A DNA stretch of 64,000 bases from the NCBI GenBank assembly GCA_963803245.1, contig CAWDLI010000016.1:1-64000 (forward strand). The letters run 5' to 3'. The translations under genes were made by a program, and so were the position numbers. The notes beneath the pieces were generated by a model. It was not told the DNA's origin. It did not search any database and was given only the letters and a program-made list of their open reading frames with translations. Of this stretch, positions 1-8,505 are shown in pieces. The DNA is from JACVRW01 sp963803245. GTDB taxonomy: Bacteria; Actinomycetota; Thermoleophilia; Solirubrobacterales; Thermoleophilaceae. The first letter of the stretch is position 1. Each line of letters begins with the position of its first letter.

Positions 1-7
1 TGGTCGT

Positions 8-436
8 CTAGGCCAGCCGCGCGTCGACCTCGATCGTCTCCACGGCCGCCAGCGCCTTTGAGACCGGGCAGGTGTGCTTCGTCGCCTCGGCGATCTCGTG
101 GAACTGGTCGGGGTCGATGCCGGAAAGGCGGGCGCTGGTCTTAAGCCGGATGGCCGTGATCGCGAAGCCGTCGCCCGAGCGCTCGATCGTGACCCTGGCC
201 TCGGTGTCCACGTTCTCCGGCTCAAAGCCGGCGCGGCCGAGGTTCCCGGCGAGCGCCATCGAGTAGCAGCCGGCGTGGGCCGCGGCGATCAGCTCCTCCG
301 GGTTGGTGCCGTCGCCCTCCTCGAAGCGCGACTTGGCCGAGTAGGCGCCCTCGTAGGAGCCGCTGCCGAGGCGCATGGTCCCGTCGCCCTCGGGGAGCGA
401 TCCTCTCCAGCTGGCCGTGGCTGTCCTGTCGGGCAT
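8..436 (-). CDS. OsmC-family peroxide-detoxifying protein
   Basis: 142 residues, the usual size for OsmC/Ohr proteins, which reduce organic hydroperoxides in the cytoplasm with a reactive cysteine pair. Both cysteines are visible in the right settings: AAHAGCYSMAL (about residue 57) and KHTCPVSKAL (about residue 122). The N-terminal half carries the OsmC-type beta strands ending in EGDGTNPEELIAAAHAG. The gene reads away from yebC, so positions 437-512 form a short divergent promoter region. The spacing and the GTNPEE context favour the OsmC branch over Ohr, but branch assignment is inference. No operon partner is visible because the window begins just after the stop codon. Confidence 0.9.
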   Translation of the reverse strand: MPDRTATASWRGSLPEGDGTMRLGSGSYEGAYSAKSRFEEGDGTNPEELIAAAHAGCYSMALAGNLGRAGFEPENVDTEARVTIERSGDGFAITAIRLKTSARLSGIDPDQFHEIAEATKHTCPVSKALAAVETIEVDARLA

Positions 437-512
437 GTGCGTTGCCTCCTGCTCGCTTTCCGGGTCGACCTCTTACATACCACTGGCCCCCCGTGGGTAG
501 TCTCTCTCCGTC

Positions 513-1265
513 ATGGCCGGTCACTCCAAATGGGCATCGATCAAGCACAAGAAGAAGGCGGTCGACGCCAAGCGCGGCGCGCTCTTCACCAAGCTCACGC
601 GCGCGATCACGGTCGCCGCTCGCGAGGGCGGCGGGGACCCGGAGGGGAACCCCACGCTGGCGCTCGCGATCCAGAAGGCACGCGACGCGAGCATGCCCAA
701 GGACAACATCGAGCGCGCCGTCGCGAAGGGCACCGGGGCCGACTCCGAGGGCGAGACCTTCGAGTCGATCGTCTACGAGGGATACGGGCCGGGCGGCGTG
801 GCGATCCTCGTGGAGGCGCTGACGGACAACCGCAACCGCACCGGCTCCGAGATCCGGTTCCTGTTCACGAAGGCCGGCGGAAGCCTCGGCGAGCCCGGAT
901 CGGTCGCCTGGACCTTTGAGAAGAAGGGCGAGGTGGTCGTCGACGGGCATCGCTATGCCGAGGACGACCTGCTGGCCGCGATCGACGCCGGCGCCGAGGA
1001 CGTGACCCTCGACGGCGACATCTGGGAGATCGTGACCGGCCCGGCGGAGCTGGCCGGCGTGCGGGCGGCCCTCGAGGCGGCCGGCGTGGCACTCGAGTCC
1101 GCCGAGCTCGTGATGCGCCCCACCACGCGCACGCCCGTGGAGGAGGACCAGGTGGGGTCGCTCATGCGTCTCATCGAGGGGCTCGAGGACCACGACGACG
1201 TCCAGGCGGTCCACGCCAACTTCGACGTGGACGCCGACGTGCTCGAGCGCGTGGCCGCGGTATAG
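513..1265 (+). CDS. yebC: YebC/PmpR family protein
   Basis: 250 residues with the family-defining N-terminus MAGHSKWASIKHKKKAVDAK, then the conserved GGGDPEGNPTLALAIQKAR and MPKDNIERA segments. The family was long described as a DNA-binding transcriptional regulator; more recent reports assign members to translation of proline-rich stretches on the ribosome, and the sequence alone does not decide. It lies directly upstream of ruvC, the common arrangement in bacteria. The ATG at 513 gives the canonical N-terminus; no strong Shine-Dalgarno sequence precedes it. The 55-base gap to ruvC allows either an operon or a separate ruvC promoter. Confidence 0.95.
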   Translation: MAGHSKWASIKHKKKAVDAKRGALFTKLTRAITVAAREGGGDPEGNPTLALAIQKARDASMPKDNIERAVAKGTGADSEGETFESIVYEGYGPGGVAILVEALTDNRNRTGSEIRFLFTKAGGSLGEPGSVAWTFEKKGEVVVDGHRYAEDDLLAAIDAGAEDVTLDGDIWEIVTGPAELAGVRAALEAAGVALESAELVMRPTTRTPVEEDQVGSLMRLIEGLEDHDDVQAVHANFDVDADVLERVAAV

Positions 1266-1320
1266 CGGCTACGGGCCTCGGCATCTGGAGGCGTCCGCTC
1301 GTGCGCGGAGAATCACCCAT

Positions 1321-1811
1321 GTGGTGGTCGTCCTCGGCATCGATCCTGGCAGCGCCAATACGGGCTATGGCGTCGTGCTCTCGCGTGGTCGCACGCTCGC
1401 GGCCCTCGATGGCGGCGTGATCCAGACGCGCTCCGGCACCCCGCTCGAGCGGCGCCTGGCGCAGATCCACGCGCGCGTCGGCGAGCTGATCGCCGAGCAC
1501 CGGCCGGAGGCGCTGGCCGTGGAGGAGCTCTACTTCGGGCGCAACGTGCGCACCGCCTTCGCCGTAGGCCAGGCGCGCGGAGTCGTGCTGCTGTCGGCCG
1601 GGATGGCCGGCGTGCCTGTTTCTCCTACTCGCCCCAGGCCGTCAAGCAGGCCGTGTGCGGCAGCGGCGCCGCCGAGAAGCAGCAGGTGCAGCGTATGGTT
1701 GGCACTTTGCTGTCGCTGCCGGAGCCACCCGAGCCGGACCACGCCGCCGACGCGCTCGCCGTGGCCATCTGCCACGCGAATGGCGCCCCGCTCGCCGAGG
1801 CGCTGGCGTGA
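1321..1811 (+). pseudogene. ruvC: Holliday junction endonuclease RuvC, frame-broken in this sequence
   Basis: RuvC cuts Holliday junctions resolved with RuvAB. The N-terminal part reads GIDPGSANTGYGVV (first catalytic Asp) and VEELYFGRN (catalytic Glu), in frame from the GTG at 1321, with a GGAGA-like ribosome site at about 1307. After GMAGVPV (valine codon 1618-1620) the family sequence continues only in the -1 frame, starting at 1620: FSYSPQAVKQAVCGSGAAEK and, near the end, PDHAADALAVAIC with the last acidic pair, stopping at 1809-1811. One T seems to be missing from the GTTTC run around 1618-1622. All catalytic residues survive across the two frames. The stop overlaps the ruvA start (GTGA). 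Whether the break is real or a read error cannot be told here. Confidence 0.88.
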
Positions 1812-2386
1812 TCGCGTCCGTGTCGGGCACCGTGATCGCCCGCAGTCCGGGTCAGGTGGTGATCGAGGCGGCCGGCGTGGGCTATCGCCTGGCGGTGTCG
1901 AGCGAGACGCTGAGCGGCGCCCCGGGCGTGGGCGAGCCGGCGATGCTCCACACGCACCTCGTGCTGCGCGACGACGGCATGCACCTCTACGGATTCGCGA
2001 CGGAGACCGAGCGCGAGCTCTTCCTGATGCTGATCGGCGTGCAGGGCGTGGGGCCGAAGGTGGCCCTCGCTGTGCTCTCCGGCGGCCGGCCGCGCGAGCT
2101 CCTCAACGCGATCGCCGCCGGCGACGCCGCACGCTTCCAGGCCGTGCCGGGGATCGGCAAGCGCACCGCCGAGCGCGTGATAGTCGAGCTGCGCGAGAAG
2201 GTGGCCGGGCGGGTCAGCGAGGAGATCGTCGTTCACGCGGCGCTTCCGACGACCCGCGCACGCTCGCGCGCGAGGGCCTGCTCGGGCCTCGGCTTCAATC
2301 CGCAGGAGGCCGACGGCCTGCTCGAGGACGCCGAGGGCGACACGCCCGAGGCACTGATCTCCGAGGCTCTGAAGGCAGCGCGATGA
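1808..2386 (+). CDS. ruvA: Holliday junction DNA helicase subunit RuvA (internal compensated frameshift)
   Basis: 192 residues starting at the GTG that overlaps the ruvC stop. RuvA is the tetrameric junction-binding subunit that loads RuvB. Domain I (VSGTVIARSPGQVVIEAAGVGYRLAV) and the two helix-hairpin-helix motifs (LIGVQGVGPKVAL and AVPGIGKRTAERVIVEL) are intact. Between 2245 and 2287 the open frame gives an arginine/alanine-rich stretch unlike RuvA, while the neighbouring frame encodes SDDPRTLAREGLLG, the expected start of domain III. The normal frame resumes at LGFNPQEADGLL. This implies one missing base near 2243-2246 and one extra near 2284-2287. The stop overlaps ruvB (ATGA), implying translational coupling. 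Confidence 0.93.
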   Translation: MIASVSGTVIARSPGQVVIEAAGVGYRLAVSSETLSGAPGVGEPAMLHTHLVLRDDGMHLYGFATETERELFLMLIGVQGVGPKVALAVLSGGRPRELLNAIAAGDAARFQAVPGIGKRTAERVIVELREKVAGRVSEEIVVHAALPTTRARSRARACSGLGFNPQEADGLLEDAEGDTPEALISEALKAAR

Positions 2387-3423
2387 GCGGCATCAGGACA
2401 CCGGGCGTCGAGCGGGTTCAGGACCCCGTGGCGCTCGGAGCCGAGGAGGAGCTCGACCGCTCGCTGCGGCCGCGCCGGCTCGAGGACTTCGTGGGCCAGG
2501 AGCGGGTGAAGGAGCAGCTGGCGGTCTTCATCGAAGCGGCCAAGGCCCGCGGCGAGCCGCTCGACCACGTGCTCCTGGCGGGCCCGCCGGGCCTCGGCAA
2601 GACCTCGCTCGCCCAGATCGTGGCGTCCGAGCTGGGAGCGGACTTCGTGGCCACCGCCGGCCCCGCGCTGGAGCGGAAGGGCGACGTGGCCAGCTACCTC
2701 ACGGCGCTCGAGCCGCGCAGCGTCTTCTTCGTGGACGAGATCCACCGTCTACCGCGAGCGCTCGAGGAGACCTTCTACCCGGCGATGGAGGACCGCCGGC
2801 TGCCGATCACCGTCGGGCAGGGCGCTGGGGCGAGGGTGGTCACGCTCGACCTGCCCGCGTTCACCATGATCGGAGCCACCACCCGCACCGGTCTCCTCAC
2901 CACGCCGCTGCGCGACCGCTTCGGGGTCTCGCACCGGCTCGAGCTCTACGAGCCGGCGGACCTGGCACGGATCGTCATTCGCTCCGCCGGGATCCTCGAC
3001 GTGCAGATCGACGACGAGGGTGCCGAGGCGATCGCCGAGCGCTCGCGCGGGACCCCGCGCGTGGCCAACCGGCTGCTCAAGCGCACGCGCGACTTCGCCG
3101 AGGTGCGCGGCACCGGCCACATCGACGCCGCCGTGGCCCGCGAGGCGCTCGACATGCTCGAGGTGGACGCCGCGGGCCTCGACCGGCTCGACCGTGAGAT
3201 CCTCTCGGTCATCTGCCGGAAGTTCGCCGGCGGGCCGGTGGGCCTGTCCACGCTGGCCGCCGCGGTGGGGGAGGAGGCCGACACGATCGAGGACGTCTAC
3301 GAGCCGTATCTGCTGCAGCAGGGGTTCGTGATGCGGACTCCGCGCGGACGAGTCGCCACCGACGCCGCTTTCGCTCACATCGGCCTCGACCGCCCGGCTC
3401 CCGCCGGGCAGCGTCTGTTCTGA
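2383..3423 (+). CDS. ruvB: Holliday junction branch migration ATPase RuvB
   Basis: 346 residues, normal RuvB length. RuvB forms the hexameric motor that drives branch migration with RuvA. Visible motifs in order: LRPRRLEDFVGQERVKEQL, Walker A GPPGLGKT, Walker B VDEIHR, sensor GATTRTGLLTTPLRDRFG, arginine-finger region SRGTPRVANRLLKRTRD, and the C-terminal winged helix starting at LDRLDREILSVI. The ATG at 2383 overlaps the ruvA stop, so ruvC-ruvA-ruvB read as one coupled operon. No frame disturbance was seen in this gene. Confidence 0.97.
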   Translation: MSGIRTPGVERVQDPVALGAEEELDRSLRPRRLEDFVGQERVKEQLAVFIEAAKARGEPLDHVLLAGPPGLGKTSLAQIVASELGADFVATAGPALERKGDVASYLTALEPRSVFFVDEIHRLPRALEETFYPAMEDRRLPITVGQGAGARVVTLDLPAFTMIGATTRTGLLTTPLRDRFGVSHRLELYEPADLARIVIRSAGILDVQIDDEGAEAIAERSRGTPRVANRLLKRTRDFAEVRGTGHIDAAVAREALDMLEVDAAGLDRLDREILSVICRKFAGGPVGLSTLAAAVGEEADTIEDVYEPYLLQQGFVMRTPRGRVATDAAFAHIGLDRPAPAGQRLF

Positions 3424-3517
3424 TGCAGTCGGGGCGCAGCCGGCCGAGCCGGCTGCTTCCGCCACAAGACCCCGTGGCTAACCTCCGCTTTAGGCGAGCG
3501 CCTACCCTTCGATCGTC

Positions 3518-3961
3518 ATGCCCAGATTCATCTGCCCGAACTGCGGAGACCGCAGCCTCTCCACGGAACGGACGGCCGGCTTCCAGAACCGTGCGCGTGC
3601 CTGCAAGAAGTGCGGGTTCGGCTTCGTGTTCGAGCTGCTCGACGACTACTACCCGGCGCCCAACGCGGCCTTCTTCATCCTCGATCAGCAAGGCAGACTG
3701 ATCGGCACGGGCAAGGGCGCGCGCGAGCTCACGGGACTGGGTGACCTCGACGTGATCGGCCGCCCGGTGATGGACGTGCTCGGTCTCGAGTTCACGGGTG
3801 GCGGCGATCACATCGGCACGGCGCTCGAGTGGGGCGTGCGGGTGCTCGACAAGCCCGTGACGGTGCACGCCGAGGGCGACCGCCCCGAAGCCGCGAAGGC
3901 GGACATCTTCCCCGCCTACGACGATGACGGCGGGCTGCTCCTGGTGCTCACTCCGCGATGA
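3518..3961 (+). CDS. Zinc-ribbon plus PAS-like domain protein
   Basis: 147 residues. The N-terminus has two CxxC pairs (CPNC near residue 6 and CKKC near residue 31), the pattern of a zinc ribbon. Residues about 45-147 (YYPAPNAAFFILDQQGRLIGTGKGARELTG and a later VIGRPVMDVLG) have the shape of a PAS sensory domain, with the typical V-G-R/K-P-V turn. No output domain is attached, so it may be a small sensor or adaptor. It sits between ruvB and secDF and its TGA overlaps the secDF start (ATGA), which suggests co-translation with the export protein. The PAS assignment is from pattern only. Confidence 0.75.
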   Translation: MPRFICPNCGDRSLSTERTAGFQNRARACKKCGFGFVFELLDDYYPAPNAAFFILDQQGRLIGTGKGARELTGLGDLDVIGRPVMDVLGLEFTGGGDHIGTALEWGVRVLDKPVTVHAEGDRPEAAKADIFPAYDDDGGLLLVLTPR

Positions 3962-6900
3962 CCAACCGGACGCGTAACTTCGCGATCCTCGGGATCGTCC
4001 TGGTGCTGCTCGCCGCCTCGGCGGTCGTGATCGCCACGAAGCCCACGAAGCTGGGCCTCGACCTGCGCGGCGGCACAGAGCTCGTCTACCAGGGCCGGCC
4101 CACGCCCCAGGTGCCGACGGTCACACCGCAGGCGGTGGACGACGCGATCGACACGATCCGCAAGCGCACGAACTCGCTGGGCGTGACCGAGACGGAGATC
4201 CAGCGCTCCGGACGCGACCAGATCTCCGTCGGGCTTCCCGACGTGCAGAACGCCCAGCGCGCGATCGCCCAGGTGGGCACCACCGCGCAGCTCCAGTTCT
4301 ACGACTGGGAGCCGAACGTGCTGGGCCGCGGCCCGGACTCGCCCTACGCGGGCACGAAGGCGCTCTACCAGGCGACCGAGCAGGCCTCGAAGGAGAAGCC
4401 GAAGGCCGAGGCCACAGACGTGCCGCCCGGCTCGGACATGACGCCCGCGGAGGGCGACGCTGCCAACGACTCGACGAGCACCCCGCGCTTCTACCTGTTC
4501 GGCCCGGACCAGCTTCCCATCGGCCCCGACGGCCAGCCCCTCCGAACGGGCGACTACGACCCGGGCAGCAGCTGCGAGGAGGCGCTCTCCGACTTCGACT
4601 CCGAGCCCGGCAAGCCGCCCGAGTACGCCAAGGGGACCGCGTGCCTGGAAGAGCTGAACGCGCTCGGCTCCGGTGGCCCGCCGGCCGGCTCGCGCGTGAT
4701 CGAGGTGCCGAAGGGCATCGTGGTCGTGGAGGGCGAGCGCGTCCCGAACCAGCCGCCGCAGATCAAGCGCTTCTTCGTGATCGAGGACGACACGGAGCTG
4801 AGCGGCACGGACATCAAGAACCCCAAGGCGGCCACGGACCAGAACAGCCAGCCCGTGGTGACCATGGAGTTCACCGACAAGGGCCGCGAGGCGTTCGCGC
4901 GCGTGACCAAGCGGATCGCCGAGCGCGGCTCCAAGATCATCCCGCCGGCGGGCACGCCCCGCGAGCAGACCTTCCAGCGCTTCGCGATCACGCTCGACAA
5001 CTCGATCGTCTCGCTGGCGACGATCGACTACGTCGCGAACCCCGAGGGCATCGACGGGCGCACGGGCGCCCAGATCGAGAACATCGGGAGCTTCCAGGAG
5101 ACCAACGACCTCGCCGAGAGCCTGCGGATCGGTGCGCTGCCGATCGAGCTCAAGCTGATCTCGAACACGCAGGTGTCGGCCACGCTCGGCCAGCAGGCGC
5201 TCGACCAGGGCCTCCTCGCCGGCGGCGTGGGCCTCGCGCTCACCATCCTCTTCCTCCTCCTGTTCTACCGCGTGCTGGGCCTCGTGGCCACCGCCGCGCT
5301 CCTGATCTACGCGGTGCTGCTGTTCGCGCTGGTCAAGCTGATCCCGATCACGCTCACGCTGCCGGGCATCGCCGGAATGGTGCTCACGTTGGCGGTGGCC
5401 GCCGACGCGAACATCGTCATGTACGAGCGAATAAAGGAGGAGGTGCGCGCTGGAAGGTCGATCCCGGCCGCCATCTCCACGGGCTACACGAAGGCGTTGC
5501 GCACGATCATCGACGCCAACGTCGTGACGATCGGCGTGGCGTTCATCCTCTTCACGCTCGCCACCGCGGGCATCAAGGGCTTCGCGTTCACGCTCGGGAT
5601 CGGCACCCTGGTGTCGCTCTTCACCGCCGTGCTCGCCACGTCGGCGATTCTCGGGACGATGGCGCGCAGCCGCGTCCTGCGCCGCCCGAGCGCGCTCGGC
5701 GTGGGCAAGGAGAGCACGAGCGGCTGGCGCTTCGACTTCATGGGCAAGTCGCGTTGGTTCTTCTCGTTCTCCGGCGTGATCCTCGCGGTGGGCGCGATCG
5801 CGATCGCCTCGCTCGGGCTCAACTTCGGCATCGACTTCGAGTCGGGCACACGGATCACGACGCCGCTCGAGAGGCCCGCGAGCGTCCAGGACGTCCGGGA
5901 CACGCTCGATCCGCTGGGCTACGCCGACGCGAAGATCCAGGAGGTCGAGGACCCGGAGCTCGGCAACAACGTGATCCAGGTCGCGGTTCCGCAGCTCGAG
6001 CCCGCCGAGGTGGACAAGGTCGAGCAGGCGCTCGACGCGGACTTCGGCGTCCAGAGCGACGACTTCTCTGCCACCTCCATCGGGCCGACCTTCGGGGAGC
6101 AGATCGCCCGGACGGCGATCATCGCCGTGATCGCGTCGCTGCTCCTGATCTCGATCTACATCGCGGTCCGGTTCGAGTTCAAGTTCGCCGTGCCCGTGCT
6201 GATCGCGCTGGCGCACGACCTCCTCATCACAGCGGGCGTGTACGCCCTGTTCGACCGGGAGGTGACGACGTCGACGGTCGCGGCGCTGCTCACGATTCTG
6301 GGCTACTCCCTCTACGACACCGTCATCGTGTTCGACCGAATCCGCGAGAACGTGCCGCGCATGCCGCGCGCCACCTTCTCCCAGATCGCGAACCGCTCGA
6401 TGTCCGAGGTGTTCACCAGATCGCTGGCCACCAGCTTCGTGGTGCTCATGCCGGTCGGGTCGCTGCTGCTCTTCGGCGGCGACACCCTGAAGGACTTCGC
6501 CTTCGCGCTGCTGGTGGGCGTGGCGTCCGGCGCCTACTCGTCGATCTTCATCGCCACCCCGGTGCTGGTGGAGTGGAAGGAGCGCGAGCAGATCTACATG
6601 CGCCGGCGCCGGCTCGTCATGGAGGAGAACGGCGGCATCGTTCCCCCGTTCGCCTCCGAGACGATCGGAGACACGGCCGGGGACGAGGGCGGGGCCACGA
6701 CGCGCGAGCGGCGGACGGCGCGCAAGGCCACACGCGCCGGGGCCGCGCGCGGCCGGACGTCGTCGCAGTCGGCCCGCCCCGGCCGGACCGCGGTGGCGCC
6801 TCCCCCGGTGGATGACGGGCGCGCGGACGACGAGGGTGACGGACGTCCCGAGCCCGACGGCAAGCCGCCCGAGCCGACCAAGCCCGCCGAGCGCGCGCAG

Positions 6901-7071
6901 GCGCCCGAGAACGGAAATGAGGGCGACGGTGGGGAACCCGCCGAGCCGCCCACGCGAGCGCGCCCGGCCAGGTCGGTCACGAGCACCGCCGGAGCCGGAG
7001 CGCCGGCGTCCCAGCCCAAGTCGAAGCCAAAGCCGAAGCGCCGTCCGCGCAAGAAGCACGGGAGGCACTAG
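3958..7071 (+). CDS. secDF: Fused protein translocase subunit SecDF with long charged tail
   Basis: 1,037 residues joining SecD and SecF, the proton-driven pair that pulls secreted proteins through SecYEG. The SecD half has one N-terminal membrane segment, LDLRGGTELVYQ, a large extracytoplasmic region with an insert of about 100 residues (roughly 120-230), LRIGALPIELK, and five further membrane spans with VAADANIVMYERIKEE. The SecF half starts at about residue 590 with LNFGIDFESGTRI and ends with LTILGYSLYDTVIVFDRIREN. The last ~150 residues are low-complexity, rich in Arg, Lys, Pro and Glu, and probably a disordered cytoplasmic tail. The abundance of secreted giants downstream makes SecDF relevant to the locus. 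Confidence 0.95.
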   Translation: MTNRTRNFAILGIVLVLLAASAVVIATKPTKLGLDLRGGTELVYQGRPTPQVPTVTPQAVDDAIDTIRKRTNSLGVTETEIQRSGRDQISVGLPDVQNAQRAIAQVGTTAQLQFYDWEPNVLGRGPDSPYAGTKALYQATEQASKEKPKAEATDVPPGSDMTPAEGDAANDSTSTPRFYLFGPDQLPIGPDGQPLRTGDYDPGSSCEEALSDFDSEPGKPPEYAKGTACLEELNALGSGGPPAGSRVIEVPKGIVVVEGERVPNQPPQIKRFFVIEDDTELSGTDIKNPKAATDQNSQPVVTMEFTDKGREAFARVTKRIAERGSKIIPPAGTPREQTFQRFAITLDNSIVSLATIDYVANPEGIDGRTGAQIENIGSFQETNDLAESLRIGALPIELKLISNTQVSATLGQQALDQGLLAGGVGLALTILFLLLFYRVLGLVATAALLIYAVLLFALVKLIPITLTLPGIAGMVLTLAVAADANIVMYERIKEEVRAGRSIPAAISTGYTKALRTIIDANVVTIGVAFILFTLATAGIKGFAFTLGIGTLVSLFTAVLATSAILGTMARSRVLRRPSALGVGKESTSGWRFDFMGKSRWFFSFSGVILAVGAIAIASLGLNFGIDFESGTRITTPLERPASVQDVRDTLDPLGYADAKIQEVEDPELGNNVIQVAVPQLEPAEVDKVEQALDADFGVQSDDFSATSIGPTFGEQIARTAIIAVIASLLLISIYIAVRFEFKFAVPVLIALAHDLLITAGVYALFDREVTTSTVAALLTILGYSLYDTVIVFDRIRENVPRMPRATFSQIANRSMSEVFTRSLATSFVVLMPVGSLLLFGGDTLKDFAFALLVGVASGAYSSIFIATPVLVEWKEREQIYMRRRRLVMEENGGIVPPFASETIGDTAGDEGGATTRERRTARKATRAGAARGRTSSQSARPGRTAVAPPPVDDGRADDEGDGRPEPDGKPPEPTKPAERAQAPENGNEGDGGEPAEPPTRARPARSVTSTAGAGAPASQPKSKPKPKRRPRKKHGRH

Positions 7072-7073
7072 AG

Positions 7074-7376
7074 ATGTCACTGGTGGTCTGGTTCATGATG
7101 GGAATCGCGGTCTGGCACTTCACGGTCTTCGTGCCGGATCGCTTCTGGGGCGGCATCGTGGGCGCCTTCCTCGTGTCGGCCCTGTCGGCCGTGGTGTTCG
7201 GCTTCATCGTGAACGGGGCGACCGTCCCCGGCGCCAACGACACGGACCTGATCCAGGCGCTGATCGCCGTCCCGGGAGCGCTGATCGGCCTCACGGCGTC
7301 GTACTTCTGGGGCGCGCGCACGGACCGCAGTCACGGCGTGGATCACGGCTTCACGCGCGCCGGCTCGCACCAGTAG
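7074..7376 (+). CDS. Small membrane protein, conserved context behind secDF
   Basis: 100 residues starting two bases after the secDF stop. Three hydrophobic segments are visible (about residues 2-20, 27-47 and 60-80), the middle ones glycine-rich, followed by a short polar tail with several histidines. I do not recognise a named family. Tight spacing argues for co-expression with secDF. A membrane role is clear from composition; the exact function is not. Confidence 0.75.
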   Translation: MSLVVWFMMGIAVWHFTVFVPDRFWGGIVGAFLVSALSAVVFGFIVNGATVPGANDTDLIQALIAVPGALIGLTASYFWGARTDRSHGVDHGFTRAGSHQ

Positions 7377-7479
7377 CGGAAATCGGCCCGGCAGGGGCCC
7401 ACCTGGACGATTGGGGGGTCTTTCGGCGCGCCGTCCGCGGATGCAGCGCAGGGCGCGGGACCGTCCTATCGTGGAATGG

Positions 7480-8451
7480 ATGCTCGCCCAGCGAGTCAAG
7501 CCCGTCGCGCCCGAGGTCTCGGTCGTGGTGGCCACACACAACCGCGCACTGCGGCTGACGCAACTGCTCGCCGGCCTTCGCGAGCAGACGCTGGCGCTCG
7601 ACCGCTTCGAGGTCATCGTCGTGGACGACGGCTCCTCGGACGCCACCCAGCACGTGCTCACCCGGGAGGCGCAGCGCGGTGAACTGCGCCTGTGCATTCC
7701 GCCCCCCGTGACCCGGGCCGGACCGGCCTCGGCACGTAACCGCGGCTGGCAGCTGGCACGGGCTCCGGTGGTCGCCTTCACGGACGACGACTGCGTCCCG
7801 ACGCCCGGCTGGCTCGAGACCCTGCTCCGCGCCACGCGCTCCCATCCGGACGCGATCGTGCGTGGCCGCACCCTGCCCAACCCCGCCGAGGTGCACGCGC
7901 TGGGCTCGTTCTCGAGGACGGTGCAGATCAACGGGCCGAGCCCCCACTTCGAGACCTGCAACGTCGCCTATCCCCGCGACCTGCTCGAGCGGATCGGCGG
8001 CTTCGACGAGTCGTTCACCAGCGCCGCCGGAGAGGACTCCGACCTCGGCCGCCGGGCCATGGAGGCCGGTGGCTCACCGGCGTTCGCGCCCGACGCGCTC
8101 GTGCACCACGCCGTGTTCTCGCGACGGCCGACCGCGGCGCTTCGAGACGCCCTGCTCGCAACCGAGGGCGTTCGGGCCTACAAGCGCGACAGCGGGCTGC
8201 GCAAGCACCTGACGCTCGGTGTGTTCTACGACCGCTCGCACCCGCTCCTGCTCGTGGCGGGCGCGGGCCTGCTGACCCGCCGTGCCCCGCTGGCCGGGCT
8301 GCTGGCGCTTCCCTACGCGCTGGACCTGAAGGCGAGGATGCGGGCCCGCAAGGCGCGCCCCCGCCACGCGGCGTTCTTCCTGCTCTTCGACGTAGTTCAG
8401 CTCTGGGCGACGCTGCGCGGCGCCCGGCGGCATCGCACCTTCGTCGTCTGA
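7480..8451 (+). CDS. Family 2 glycosyltransferase
   Basis: About 323 residues. GT-A fold signature: VSVVVATHNRALRLTQLL, the nucleotide-binding VIVVDDGSSDAT, then VVAFTDDDCVPTPGWL as the metal-binding DxD region and FDESFTSAAGEDSDLGRR as the acceptor/catalytic ED region. The C-terminal ~60 residues are hydrophobic and basic and may contact the membrane. The start is uncertain: the frame is open from 7411 and there are ATG codons at 7441 and 7480; 7480 is chosen because family homology begins shortly after it. The sugar and acceptor are unknown. It stands alone between secDF and recJ, away from the main polysaccharide locus. Confidence 0.85.
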   Translation: MLAQRVKPVAPEVSVVVATHNRALRLTQLLAGLREQTLALDRFEVIVVDDGSSDATQHVLTREAQRGELRLCIPPPVTRAGPASARNRGWQLARAPVVAFTDDDCVPTPGWLETLLRATRSHPDAIVRGRTLPNPAEVHALGSFSRTVQINGPSPHFETCNVAYPRDLLERIGGFDESFTSAAGEDSDLGRRAMEAGGSPAFAPDALVHHAVFSRRPTAALRDALLATEGVRAYKRDSGLRKHLTLGVFYDRSHPLLLVAGAGLLTRRAPLAGLLALPYALDLKARMRARKARPRHAAFFLLFDVVQLWATLRGARRHRTFVV

Positions 8452-8505
8452 CCCGCCGGGAGCGATCTCCCGTTCCGTCGGGGGGTCGACCCAGAATGGC
8501 CGGGG

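Noticed and set aside
1618..1624. Programmed ribosomal frameshift in ruvC
   Set aside because: No slippery heptamer and no stimulatory structure seen; ruvC is not known for programmed shifting.
3916..7080. Long open frame on the minus strand opposite secDF, and similar long antisense frames across the window
   Set aside because: Produced by GC-rich third positions; sequence is low-complexity Arg/Gly/Ala/His and lacks any family motif, while the plus strand has clear families.
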